Shown: positions 9,067 through 17,733 of the stretch, piece by piece
Layout of the letters: the number at the start of each line of letters is the position of its first letter
Numbering within the stretch: position 1 is the first letter of the stretch
NCBI GenBank assembly: GCA_964425915.1
Contig: CAYROO010000009.1
Coordinates: 38,047-102,046, forward strand
Length of the DNA: 64,000 bases
Direction: 5' to 3'
Source: Polycyclovorans sp964425915
Lineage (GTDB): Bacteria; Pseudomonadota; Gammaproteobacteria; Nevskiales; Nevskiaceae
The notes under the pieces: model-generated
Database searches by the model: none
What the model saw: the letters and a program-made list of their open reading frames with translations, nothing else
What the model was told of the DNA's origin: nothing
Program-made: the position numbers and the translations under genes

Positions 9067-10487
9067 TCCCCGACGGTGACGATCTTCATGGTGTTGGTGC
9101 CACCGGGCCCGTTGAAGTCGCCCTTGGTGACCAGTGCACGCTGCCCATTCTCCAGCTCGCCGCGATTCACCAGCGCCTGGATGGCCTCGCTGACCGGCTT
9201 GATGGTGTCGAGATTGGTGGGGGCAAAGTCCAGCGTGAACACGCCGCGGCAGACCGTCATGCGGGCGCGCGTGCGCGGGTGTCGCGTCAGCGCGTAGATG
9301 GGCGTCACGGTATTGATGCGGCTCATCAGCAGGGCGGTGGCGCCGGACTCGGTGAGCGCCACGATGGCATCGGCATGCATGTAGCGCGCGGTGAACATGG
9401 TGGCCATGGCAATGGCCTCGTCGGTCCGCCGGAAGTGCTGGCTGATGCGGCTATTGGCGCGCTCCGGGGTCACCTGTCGCTCGGCGGCGACACAGATCTT
9501 GCCCATGTGTTCCACCGCCCGCACCGGATATCGTCCCGTCGCGGTTTCGGCGGACAGCATCACCGCATCGGTACCGTCGATGACGGCATTGGCCACATCC
9601 AGCACCTCGGCGCGGGTGGGGATGGGCTGGGTGATCATCGACTCCATCATCTGCGTGGCCGTGATCACCGCTCGATTGAGTTCCCGCGCCAGCGTGATGA
9701 TGCGCTTCTGCACGCCCGGCAGTTCCGCTTCGCCGATCTCCACGCCGAGATCGCCGCGCGCCACCATCGCCACATCGGCCGCCTTGAGGATGGCCTCCAG
9801 GTTATCGATGGCTTCGGCGCGCTCGATCTTCGCCACGATCCAGGCGTCGCCACCGGCAGCCTTGAGCAAATCCCGCGCACGGGTGATGTCGTCGGCGGTG
9901 CGCGGAAACGATACTGCCAAGAAGTCCGCATTCCACTCCGCCGCGTAGCGGATGTTGGCTAGGTCCTCGTCGGTCAGTGCCGGTGCCGACAGGCCACCGC
10001 CCAGCTTGTTGATGCCCTTGCGACCGGACAGGGTGCCGCCCTGGGTGACCACACAGCGCACCTTGGTGCCCTCCACGGCCGTCACCCGCAGCGCGATGGC
10101 GCCATCGTTGAGCAGCAATACATCATCGGCGGCGACGTCGTCCGGCAGCTGTTGATAGGCGCAACCCACGGTGGTTTCATCACCGGCCGCCGCGCCGAGC
10201 GCGGTGTCGAGCGTGAAGGGCTTGCCCTCGATCAACTCGACCGGCCCGTTGGCGAAGTTCTCGATACGAATCTTCGGGCCCTGCAGGTCGCAGAGAATGC
10301 CGACGTCGCGCCCAAGTCGGGCCGCAATCTCGCGTGCCTGTACGATCCGTCCGGCGTGCTCTTCGGTTTTTCCGTGGGAAAAGTTGATGCGGAAAACATC
10401 GACCCCAGCGGCAATCAGCCTTTCCAGCACACCCGGCTGGTCGGTGGCGGGGCCCATGGTGGCGACAATCTTGGTTTTGCGTTTCAT
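9063..10487 (-). CDS. pyk: Pyruvate kinase
   Basis: This 474-residue glycolytic enzyme transfers phosphate from phosphoenolpyruvate to ADP. The N-terminus KTKIVATMGPATD and GVDVFRINFSHG, the active-site segment VARGDLGVEIGEAELPGVQK and the MMESMITQPIPTRAEVLDVANA region are all conserved. The length fits the PykA-type bacterial enzymes. It is divergent from purT and coupled to the downstream glycerophosphodiesterase gene. Confidence 0.96.
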   Translation of the reverse strand: MKRKTKIVATMGPATDQPGVLERLIAAGVDVFRINFSHGKTEEHAGRIVQAREIAARLGRDVGILCDLQGPKIRIENFANGPVELIEGKPFTLDTALGAAAGDETTVGCAYQQLPDDVAADDVLLLNDGAIALRVTAVEGTKVRCVVTQGGTLSGRKGINKLGGGLSAPALTDEDLANIRYAAEWNADFLAVSFPRTADDITRARDLLKAAGGDAWIVAKIERAEAIDNLEAILKAADVAMVARGDLGVEIGEAELPGVQKRIITLARELNRAVITATQMMESMITQPIPTRAEVLDVANAVIDGTDAVMLSAETATGRYPVRAVEHMGKICVAAERQVTPERANSRISQHFRRTDEAIAMATMFTARYMHADAIVALTESGATALLMSRINTVTPIYALTRHPRTRARMTVCRGVFTLDFAPTNLDTIKPVSEAIQALVNRGELENGQRALVTKGDFNGPGGTNTMKIVTVGE

Positions 10488-10597
10488 TGTGATCCTGACC
10501 TGACGGCCCCGTTAGTGTAGGCCGCCTGCGTGACGGAAACCCGGGGCCATGGCACTGTCGTACCATCGCGCCCTTCTTGGCCACAGGACGCCCGACC

Positions 10598-11794
10598 ATG
10601 ACCCGACTTGGTACGCCACTTTCCGACTCCGCCACCCGTGTGCTGCTGCTGGGCGCTGGCGAGCTGGGCAAGGAAGTGGTGATCGAACTGCAGCGCCTGG
10701 GCGTGGAAGTGATCGCCTGCGACCGCTATGCCGATGCCCCCGCCATGCAGGTCGCCCATCGCAGCCATGTGCTGCCGATGCTGGATGGCGCGCGACTGCG
10801 CGCGGTGATCGAGCAGGAGAAGCCGCATCTCATCGTCCCCGAGATCGAGGCCATCCACACCCCGACCCTGCTGGCGCTGGAGGCCGAGGGCTACACCGTG
10901 GTGCCGACCGCACGCGCTGCCCGGCTCACCATGGACCGCGAAGGCATCCGCCGGCTGGCCGCCGAAACCCTGGGCCTGCCGACCTCGCCCTATCGCTTTG
11001 CCGACGATGCCGACAGCTTCCGGGCCGCCGTCGCCGAGATCGGCTTGCCCTGTGTGGTGAAGCCGGTCATGTCCAGCTCCGGCAAGGGACAGAGCACAGT
11101 GAAGCGGTCCGAGGACATCGAAGCCGCCTGGGCCTATGCGCAAACCGGCGGACGCAGCGGCGCCGGCCGCGTCATCGTCGAGGGATTCGTCGATTTCGAC
11201 TACGAGATCACCCTGCTCACCGTGCGCCACCGGGGTGCCGACGGTCAGGTGCTGACCCGATTCTGTGCCCCGATCGGCCATCTGCAGGTGGACGGCGACT
11301 ATCGCGAGTCCTGGCAGCCGCAACCCATGAGCACCAAGGCGCAGGCCGCCGCCGAACGGGTGGGGGAGTCCATCACCAGTGCCCTCGGCGGGCTGGGCCT
11401 GTTCGGGGTTGAGCTGTTCGTCAAGGGCGATGAGGTGATCTTCAGCGAGGTATCGCCGCGCCCCCACGACACCGGCCTGGTCACCCTGATCTCGCAGGAC
11501 CTCTCCGAATTTGCCCTGCACGCGCGTGCCATTCTTGGCCTGCCCATCCCCAACATCCGCGCCCGCGGCCCCGCCGCCAGTTGCGCCCTGCTGCTGGAAG
11601 GTGAGGGGCGGGGGCCGGTGTTCTCCGGGGTGGCCGAGGCCCTGGCGGAGGCAGACACCCAGATCCGCCTGTTCGGCAAGCCGGAGATCCAGGGCAAGCG
11701 CCGCATGGGCGTCACCCTGGCGTTGGCCGCGACCCTGGACGAGGCCCGCGACAAGGCCCGCCGGGCGGCGGCAGTCGTGCGGTTGACGGTGTGA
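10598..11794 (+). CDS. purT: Formate-dependent GAR transformylase
   Basis: This 398-residue ATP-grasp enzyme uses formate and ATP for the third step of purine synthesis. The N-terminus MTRLGTPLSDSATRVLLLGAG aligns with E. coli PurT, which favours ATG 10598 over an in-frame ATG 21 bases upstream. The ATP-grasp phosphate loop VVKPVMSSSGKGQS and the C-terminal FSEVSPRPHDTGLVTLISQ are present. Its last bases carry the -35 element of the toxin-antitoxin promoter. Confidence 0.95.
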   Translation: MTRLGTPLSDSATRVLLLGAGELGKEVVIELQRLGVEVIACDRYADAPAMQVAHRSHVLPMLDGARLRAVIEQEKPHLIVPEIEAIHTPTLLALEAEGYTVVPTARAARLTMDREGIRRLAAETLGLPTSPYRFADDADSFRAAVAEIGLPCVVKPVMSSSGKGQSTVKRSEDIEAAWAYAQTGGRSGAGRVIVEGFVDFDYEITLLTVRHRGADGQVLTRFCAPIGHLQVDGDYRESWQPQPMSTKAQAAAERVGESITSALGGLGLFGVELFVKGDEVIFSEVSPRPHDTGLVTLISQDLSEFALHARAILGLPIPNIRARGPAASCALLLEGEGRGPVFSGVAEALAEADTQIRLFGKPEIQGKRRMGVTLALAATLDEARDKARRAAAVVRLTV

Positions 11795-11814
11795 TAACGA
11801 TCATTATAATGATC
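11783..11814 (+). promoter_or_regulatory. Promoter and operator of the toxin-antitoxin pair
   Basis: TTGACG (11783-11788) and a perfect TATAAT (11805-11810) are separated by 16 bp. The -10 is buried in a perfect 16-bp palindrome, GATCATTATAATGATC (11799-11814). An antitoxin bound there would block RNA polymerase, the usual autorepression scheme. The -35 lies inside the purT 3' end. Confidence 0.82.
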
Positions 11815-11835
11815 AAAAATTAGCCGGAGCCAGCC

Positions 11836-12066
11836 ATGCAGTACAGCACCAAGATTCGCAAGGTGGGGTCGTCCTGCGGCATCATCCTGAGCAAGGAAGT
11901 GATGGCGGCGATGAACGTGCGGGAGGGTGATGTGCTTTACCTGACCCAAGGGCCGAGCGGCTTTAACGTGGCCCAGTACGACGAAACCTTCGCGCGACAG
12001 ATGGCGGTGGCAGACGAGGTGATGCGGGAAGACCGCGACATTCTCCGAGCGCTCGCCAATCGCTGA
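11836..12066 (+). CDS. AbrB/MazE-type antitoxin
   Basis: This 76-residue swapped-hairpin DNA-binding protein has the N-terminal motif KIRKVGSSCGIILSKEVMAAMNVREGD typical of SpoVT/AbrB antitoxins. An acidic C-terminal tail probably wraps the toxin. It is preceded by a promoter with a palindromic operator and a purine-rich ribosome site. It overlaps the downstream Doc-like toxin by one base (TGATG). Confidence 0.87.
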   Translation: MQYSTKIRKVGSSCGIILSKEVMAAMNVREGDVLYLTQGPSGFNVAQYDETFARQMAVADEVMREDRDILRALANR

Positions 12067-12443
12067 TGGAGTTCTTGATTGCACAGACAATCAAGGCGTT
12101 GCACGACGTACAGATTGGTGCGTATGGCGGACTTCCCGGCGTGCGAGACGAGAACCTGCTGGAGTCGGCGTTGGCGCGGCCGATGAACGCCCATGCGGAC
12201 GGGGTCGACGACGTGTTCGCCCTGGCCGCCACCCTCGCATTCGGTATTGCGCGCAACCATCCGTTTCTCGATGCCAACAAACGTACCGCCTGGGCGAGCG
12301 CACGCACCTTTCTGAGGTTGAATGGGGTGCGCTTTACGCCAGATCGTGAAGCGGCCGTGCTGACCATGGTCGCCCTCGCCGAGGGCAGCCTTTCGGAAGA
12401 CGATTTCGCGGCCTGGTTGCGAAAATCTGCTGGAGCCCCCTGA
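12066..12443 (+). CDS. doc: Death-on-curing (Doc/Fic) toxin
   Basis: This 125-residue Fic-fold toxin carries the core motif HPFLDANKRTA. The Doc family phosphorylates EF-Tu and halts translation. All catalytic residues of the motif (His, Asp, Lys, Arg) are present, so it is likely active. It is paired with an AbrB-type rather than the classical Phd antitoxin. Confidence 0.88.
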   Translation: MEFLIAQTIKALHDVQIGAYGGLPGVRDENLLESALARPMNAHADGVDDVFALAATLAFGIARNHPFLDANKRTAWASARTFLRLNGVRFTPDREAAVLTMVALAEGSLSEDDFAAWLRKSAGAP

Positions 12444-12521
12444 GGCGCCTATCCGCGTCACGGGCAACCGCGTACAATCTGCGGCCTTTTGAATTGCTGC
12501 AATGCAGCACAACGCCGCGCC

Positions 12522-14357
12522 ATGAGCATCAAGAACCTCCGCAACATCGCCATCATTGCCCACGTCGACCACGGTAAAACCACCCTGGTGGACAAGCTGC
12601 TGCGGCAGTCGCAGACCCTCGACGCCCGCGAGAACCTCGGCGAGCGGATCATGGACTCCAACGACCTGGAGCGTGAGCGCGGCATCACCATCCTCGCCAA
12701 GAACACCGCCATTCGCTGGCTGGATAAGCGCGATGGCACCGAATATCGCATCAACATCGTCGACACCCCGGGGCACGCTGACTTTGGCGGTGAGGTGGAG
12801 CGCGTGCTGTCCATGGTCGACTCCGTCTGCCTGCTGGTGGATGCCGCCGATGGCCCCATGCCGCAGACCCGCTTCGTCACCCAGAAGGCCTTTGCCCTGG
12901 GTTTGAAGCCGATTGTGGTGGTCAACAAGATCGACCGCCCCGGCGCGCGCGCGCATTGGGTGATGGACCAGGTGTTCGACCTGTTCGACCGCCTCGGCGC
13001 CACCGATGAGCAGCTCGACTTCACCACCGTGTTTGCCAGCGCCCTCAACGGCTACGCCGGGGACAACCCCGACATCCGCGAAGGCAACATGGACTTCCTG
13101 TTCCAGACCATCGTCGACCAGGTGCGGCCGCCGCAGGTGGATGTCGATGGCCCCTTCCAGATGCAGATCATCAGCCTCGCCTACAGCAGCTATGTCGGGG
13201 TGATCGGCACCGGCCGCATCTCGCGTGGTCGTATCAAGCCCAACACCCCGGTGTCGGTGGTGGGACGTGATGGCGCCGTCCGCACCGGCCGCGTGCTGCA
13301 GGTGCTGGGGTTCATGGGGCTCGACAAGCTGGAGGTCGAGGAGGCGCAGGCGGGCGACATCATCGCCATCACCGGCATTGACGAGCTGGGCATTTCGGAA
13401 ACCGTCTGCGACGCCAAGTCACCGGAAGGCCTGCCCACGCTGCAGGTGGATGAGCCGACCATGACCATGATCTTCGAGGTCAACAAGTCACCGTTTGCCG
13501 GCAAGGAAGGCAAGTTCGTCACCAGCCGCCAGATCTTCGAGCGGTTGCAGAAGGAACTGAAAACCAACGTCGCGCTGCGCGTCGAGCCGGGCGAATCGCC
13601 CGATCAGTTCCGCGTCTCCGGCCGCGGCTTGCTGCACCTGTCGGTGCTGCTGGAAAACATGCGCCGTGAGGGCTTCGAAGTGGCGGTGGCGCGTCCGCAG
13701 GTGATCACCAAGATGGTCGATGGCGTGCTGCACGAGCCCTTCGAAACCCTGGTGGCCGATGTCGAGGAAACCCATCAGGGTGGCGTCATCCAGGGTCTGG
13801 CCGAGCGCGGCGGCAAGATGGTCAACATGGTGCCGGATGGCAAGGGCCGCGTGCGCCTTGAATACACCATCAGCTCGCGCGGGCTGATCGGCTTCCGTTC
13901 CGAGTTCATCAACAACACCGGCGGATCCGGCCTGCTGTTCCACAACTTCGATCACTTCGGTCCGGCCAGCGACAACAAGGACGTGGGCCAGCGCTACAAC
14001 GGCGTGATGCTGTCCAACGAGCAGGGCAAGGCGGTCGCCTACGCGCTGTTCAACCTGCAGGAGCGCGGCGCCATGATCGCCAGCCACGGCGACGAGGTGT
14101 ACGAAGGCCAGATCGTCGGCGTGCACTCGCGCGACAACGACCTCGTGGTCAATGTGCTGAAGGGCAAGAAGCTCACCAACATGCGCGCGTCGGGTTCCGA
14201 TGAAAACGTGGTGCTCACCCCGCCGAGAACTTTCTCGCTGGAACAGGCGCTGGAATTCATCAATGACGACGAGCTGGTTGAGCTGACCCCAGACAGCATT
14301 CGCCTGCGCAAGAAGTTCCTCAAGGAACACGAGCGCAAGCGCGCCGACCGCGGCTGA
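12522..14357 (+). CDS. typA: Ribosome-associated GTPase TypA/BipA
   Basis: This 611-residue translational GTPase is implicated in ribosome assembly and stress adaptation. The G1 motif AHVDHGKTTLVDKLL, switch region RGITILAKN, G3 DTPGHADFGGEVERV and G4 VVNKIDRPGAR are intact. The C-terminal TypA domain is also intact (SRGLIGFRSEFINNTGG). ATG 12522 matches the family N-terminus MSIKNLRNIAIIAH; an upstream in-frame start adds only 11 unconserved residues. Confidence 0.97.
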   Translation: MSIKNLRNIAIIAHVDHGKTTLVDKLLRQSQTLDARENLGERIMDSNDLERERGITILAKNTAIRWLDKRDGTEYRINIVDTPGHADFGGEVERVLSMVDSVCLLVDAADGPMPQTRFVTQKAFALGLKPIVVVNKIDRPGARAHWVMDQVFDLFDRLGATDEQLDFTTVFASALNGYAGDNPDIREGNMDFLFQTIVDQVRPPQVDVDGPFQMQIISLAYSSYVGVIGTGRISRGRIKPNTPVSVVGRDGAVRTGRVLQVLGFMGLDKLEVEEAQAGDIIAITGIDELGISETVCDAKSPEGLPTLQVDEPTMTMIFEVNKSPFAGKEGKFVTSRQIFERLQKELKTNVALRVEPGESPDQFRVSGRGLLHLSVLLENMRREGFEVAVARPQVITKMVDGVLHEPFETLVADVEETHQGGVIQGLAERGGKMVNMVPDGKGRVRLEYTISSRGLIGFRSEFINNTGGSGLLFHNFDHFGPASDNKDVGQRYNGVMLSNEQGKAVAYALFNLQERGAMIASHGDEVYEGQIVGVHSRDNDLVVNVLKGKKLTNMRASGSDENVVLTPPRTFSLEQALEFINDDELVELTPDSIRLRKKFLKEHERKRADRG

Positions 14358-16808
14358 TCAGGGTCGGGCCCAACGCCACAGCGCCAACCCGGCCAGCAGC
14401 AGCAAGCCCCCGCCACTCCCGCCGCCGCCCGAGGGCCGCGGACCGGGGGTGCCCGGCGAAGGCACCACCGCGCCCGGTGTGACGATGAAGGACGACGCCT
14501 CGCCGCCAATGGTGACGTCCGCACGGGTGGTGCCGCTGCTGGGTGACAGCGCGCGCACCCGTACCGTGTCGCCGTTCGCCACCGTGGTCTCGCTGACGTA
14601 GTTGCCGCCATTGACACTGATCTGCCCATTGCCCGCATAGGCAAAGGTGGGTGCGGTGATGCCGCTGACGGTGATGGCATTGGACACCGCCAGTTGCCCC
14701 GGCGGTACCTGGAGCGCCGGGTTGAAGCTGAAGGGCGCGGGGCGTAGGTCGCCCGCTTCCAGGGTGGCGCTCAGCTCGTAGCCGAAGGCCGCCTGCGCAA
14801 AGTTCACCACCGTAAAGAAGAAGCTGCGCGGCAGGGCGCTGCTGTCGGTCAGCACGAAGGTGTTGGCCTCGTTGCCGTCGAAGCGCCCCCCGATAAGGGT
14901 GTCCGGGTCCTCGCAGCTTGGACCGCTGCCGGTACAGAAGAAGCCCCGATTGGTGGGGATGTTGGGGTCGATGTTGAGGGTGATCAGATAGCGCGGCGCG
15001 CTGTCGGCACGGCCCAGCAGATCGATGTCGATGCCATTGGTGGTGCGGCTGCGCACCACCAGCGTGTGGGTGCCGGCGGGTGCGCTCGGCACATCCACAT
15101 GCCAGGTGTGGAACTCGTCGTACAGCGATTCCGGTTCCGGCAGGCCGATCTGGAAGCTCGGGTTCGCGGTGCTGCCCAGCGGCAGCAGCGCCACTTCCTG
15201 AATGAAGCTGCGCTGCGTGGCGTAGCCCCCGTCCGCGCTCAGTGTCAGGGTAAAGATCACCTCATCATATTGGCCGGGGGTGCCGCCCACTGTCACGGCG
15301 AAACGGGCCTGCGCGCTGCCATCGGCACCGATGGCGCCCAGGTGCACCGGACCGCCGTTGATGGTCACCGGCCCCAGTGCCGATAGCGTCGCCTGCACAT
15401 CGGTGGCGGCTTGCCAACCGTTGAACACGGTGACCACCACGTCCAGGGTTTCGCCCGGATCCAGGCGGCCATTGCCGCCATCGTCGAGCTGTACGGTTTC
15501 GATGGTCAGTGACGGCCGGGGGCTCATGTCCAGTGCAGCGGCCGCGTCCACGCGCCCGCCTGCCGCGCGCTGCCGCGCATTGCCAAGGGAATCCCCGCTT
15601 TCAATCAGCCGCGCCTTGATCTCGCGCCAGCCTGGCGTCGGGCTGACATGCGCTTTCAGCAGCGCCGCAATACCCGCCACGTAGGGTGCCGAAAACGAGG
15701 TGCCGGAGACGCCGCAGTTGCCGCCACTGCCACACCCGTTGCCAGTGACATAGCCACCGCCCACCGCGGTGGTGACGATCTGCAGACCGGGCGCCGCCAC
15801 ATCCGCACTGAGGGGACCGTACATGCTGAAGCTTGCGATATCGTCCTGGCGGTTGGTGGCCGCCACGGTGAGCACATTGCGAGCGTCGTACAGCGCCGGA
15901 TAGGCCAGTCGCCCAAAGTCCAGATTGGCATCGTCGTTGCCGGCAGCGGCCACGAACAGGATGTCCTGTGCCGCAAGCCCGCGAATGAGATTTTCCTCGC
16001 TCTGCGAATACCCCGGCCCGCCAAAGCTGGCGTTGATGATGTCGGCGCCGTTGTCGCGGGCGTAGGCGATGGCCTGCTGGATACGGGCCGAGTCCAGCAC
16101 GGTGCTGCCGTTTACCAAGCGACCGATCTTCAACGGCATCAGGGCGCTGCGCCAGGTGGTGCCAGTGATGCCGCGCGCGTTGTTGCCGGCTGCGCCAAGT
16201 GCACCGGCCACCAGGGTGCCGTGATCCTGGTCGCTGGCGGTGGGGCGCGGGTTGCCAAAGCTGCCGGCACTGATGAAGTTGGCCGCGAGGTCGGGGTGAT
16301 CGATATCAAAGGCATCGTCGATGATGGCCACCACCACCGCGGGGTCACCGGTACGGGGGAAGCTGCCATCGCCCGCTGGGTCCCAAGCCGCCAGCAGATT
16401 CATGTCCGCGCCCACCACGCTGGCGGGGGCGCCAGGGCCGGGGACAAAGTTGGCTTGCCCGGTATTGCGCTGGCCCCAGAGGTCACCGAACAGCGTGTCG
16501 TTGGGCGCTGTCTGCAGCGGGTAGCGCAGGTAGTTGGGCTCGGCAAAGGCCACGGCGGGGTCGCCGGACAGGGCCTCGATCATGGACGCCACATCGGTGA
16601 TGGCGGGCACGGTCAACAGTTCGACCGTGCCATCGCCCAGCGTCGCGCGCTTTTCCAAGCCCCAGGCCGCCTTGCTGAGCACCGCTCCCGGGCGGTACTG
16701 CACGATCACTTCGCCGGTGACGTGCGGCGCCAGCGGGATGGGCGCAACTGCGGCCAGTGCCGGCGCCGAACAGATCCAGACCGCAGCACACCAGCAGAGA
16801 CGATTCAT
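14358..16808 (-). CDS. Secreted subtilisin-like (S8) protease with GlyGly-CTERM tail
   Basis: This 816-residue precursor has a signal peptide (about 1-19), a propeptide and an S8 catalytic domain (about 125-430). The catalytic Asp is in AIIDDAFDIDHPDL, the His in DQDHGTLVAGALG and the Ser in GTSFSAPYVAG. Beta-rich domains follow. It ends with PSGGGGSGGG, a hydrophobic helix and a basic WRWARP tail, the GlyGly-CTERM signal processed by rhombosortase in other Gammaproteobacteria. An AAGGAGGG ribosome site lies 8 bases before the ATG. Its stop abuts the convergent typA stop. Confidence 0.93.
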   Translation of the reverse strand: MNRLCWCAAVWICSAPALAAVAPIPLAPHVTGEVIVQYRPGAVLSKAAWGLEKRATLGDGTVELLTVPAITDVASMIEALSGDPAVAFAEPNYLRYPLQTAPNDTLFGDLWGQRNTGQANFVPGPGAPASVVGADMNLLAAWDPAGDGSFPRTGDPAVVVAIIDDAFDIDHPDLAANFISAGSFGNPRPTASDQDHGTLVAGALGAAGNNARGITGTTWRSALMPLKIGRLVNGSTVLDSARIQQAIAYARDNGADIINASFGGPGYSQSEENLIRGLAAQDILFVAAAGNDDANLDFGRLAYPALYDARNVLTVAATNRQDDIASFSMYGPLSADVAAPGLQIVTTAVGGGYVTGNGCGSGGNCGVSGTSFSAPYVAGIAALLKAHVSPTPGWREIKARLIESGDSLGNARQRAAGGRVDAAAALDMSPRPSLTIETVQLDDGGNGRLDPGETLDVVVTVFNGWQAATDVQATLSALGPVTINGGPVHLGAIGADGSAQARFAVTVGGTPGQYDEVIFTLTLSADGGYATQRSFIQEVALLPLGSTANPSFQIGLPEPESLYDEFHTWHVDVPSAPAGTHTLVVRSRTTNGIDIDLLGRADSAPRYLITLNIDPNIPTNRGFFCTGSGPSCEDPDTLIGGRFDGNEANTFVLTDSSALPRSFFFTVVNFAQAAFGYELSATLEAGDLRPAPFSFNPALQVPPGQLAVSNAITVSGITAPTFAYAGNGQISVNGGNYVSETTVANGDTVRVRALSPSSGTTRADVTIGGEASSFIVTPGAVVPSPGTPGPRPSGGGGSGGGLLLLAGLALWRWARP

Positions 16809-17095
16809 GACATAGCCCTCCTTGGACCTTTGGCTTTTTGATCATACGCAGACCCTGCCGAATCTGATGCGCTGACCCGTCATGGTTCTCACAGCACAGG
16901 GGCAGGGATCGACGACGCAGTTGCCCCGTTTTCCGGCATCATCCGGCGCCGAACGTCAGGAATGTGACGCAATCCATCCGCCAAAGGTCGAATTCGGGGG
17001 ATCAACGGTGCGGTTTTTGCGTGTTGATGCGTCTTAGTGGATAGCGCTGCTGCAATGCGGTCGAGGTCGTTTCGGGCAGCGTGCTGGAGGTTGTG

Positions 17096-17641
17096 ATGAC
17101 TTGGATTCTGCTCTCTGCGTCAATGCTGCTGCTGGTTGCGGCAGCGGCGGGCTTGGTGGTGTTGCTGCGCCGTCGCCGTGAACGTGATCGACTGACGGGC
17201 CGCTGGCCCTACCGGCGTCGTCGTCCCTTGGGTGATCTGGAACAGTCCATCTTCTTTTCGCTGATGGATGCCCTGCCAGAGCACATCGTGCTGTGCCAGG
17301 TGGCGCTCTCCAAGCTGGTGTTCGTGCGTGGACAGGACGCCGGGCTGTGGCAGCGTCACGTCCGCGACCTGGTCGCTGATTTTGTGGTGGTGGATCGCAG
17401 CTTCCGGTCGGTGGCGGTGATTGAGCTCGAAGACGGGTTCGAGGACGAGATCGAGCGTACCGAGGCGGAGATCCGGCGCGAGAAGGCCCTGATGGATGCC
17501 GGCTTCCGGGTCTTTCGATGGAACACCTTCAATCTGCCCACGTCCGCACAGATGCGCGAGGCGGTGGTGGGATTGAAGCTGGCGGTCGATGCGCCGCGGG
17601 CGCTGAAGCCGATCGAGCCGGTGGAGCCACCCGGCGCCTGA
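17096..17641 (+). CDS. Membrane-anchored DUF2726 protein
   Basis: This ~181-residue protein has one N-terminal transmembrane helix, a basic linker, then a DUF2726 domain (FFSLMDALPEHIVLCQVALSKLV ... VVVDRSFRSVAVIELED ... KALMDAGFRVFRWN). The domain resembles restriction-endonuclease-like folds but has no demonstrated role. GGAGG five bases before ATG 17096 decides the start; GTG codons at 17081 and 17093 are in frame. The 287 bp upstream (16809-17095) hold no gene or clear signal. Confidence 0.8.
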   Translation: MTWILLSASMLLLVAAAAGLVVLLRRRRERDRLTGRWPYRRRRPLGDLEQSIFFSLMDALPEHIVLCQVALSKLVFVRGQDAGLWQRHVRDLVADFVVVDRSFRSVAVIELEDGFEDEIERTEAEIRREKALMDAGFRVFRWNTFNLPTSAQMREAVVGLKLAVDAPRALKPIEPVEPPGA

Positions 17642-17733
17642 AACCCCGCGTGGCCGGGGCGCGCCGCCGTTGCCGCTTGCCCGGCGTCGGTTCACAGCGG
17701 ATGATTTCCGGCCCTGTGTTCCGGATCCCGGGC

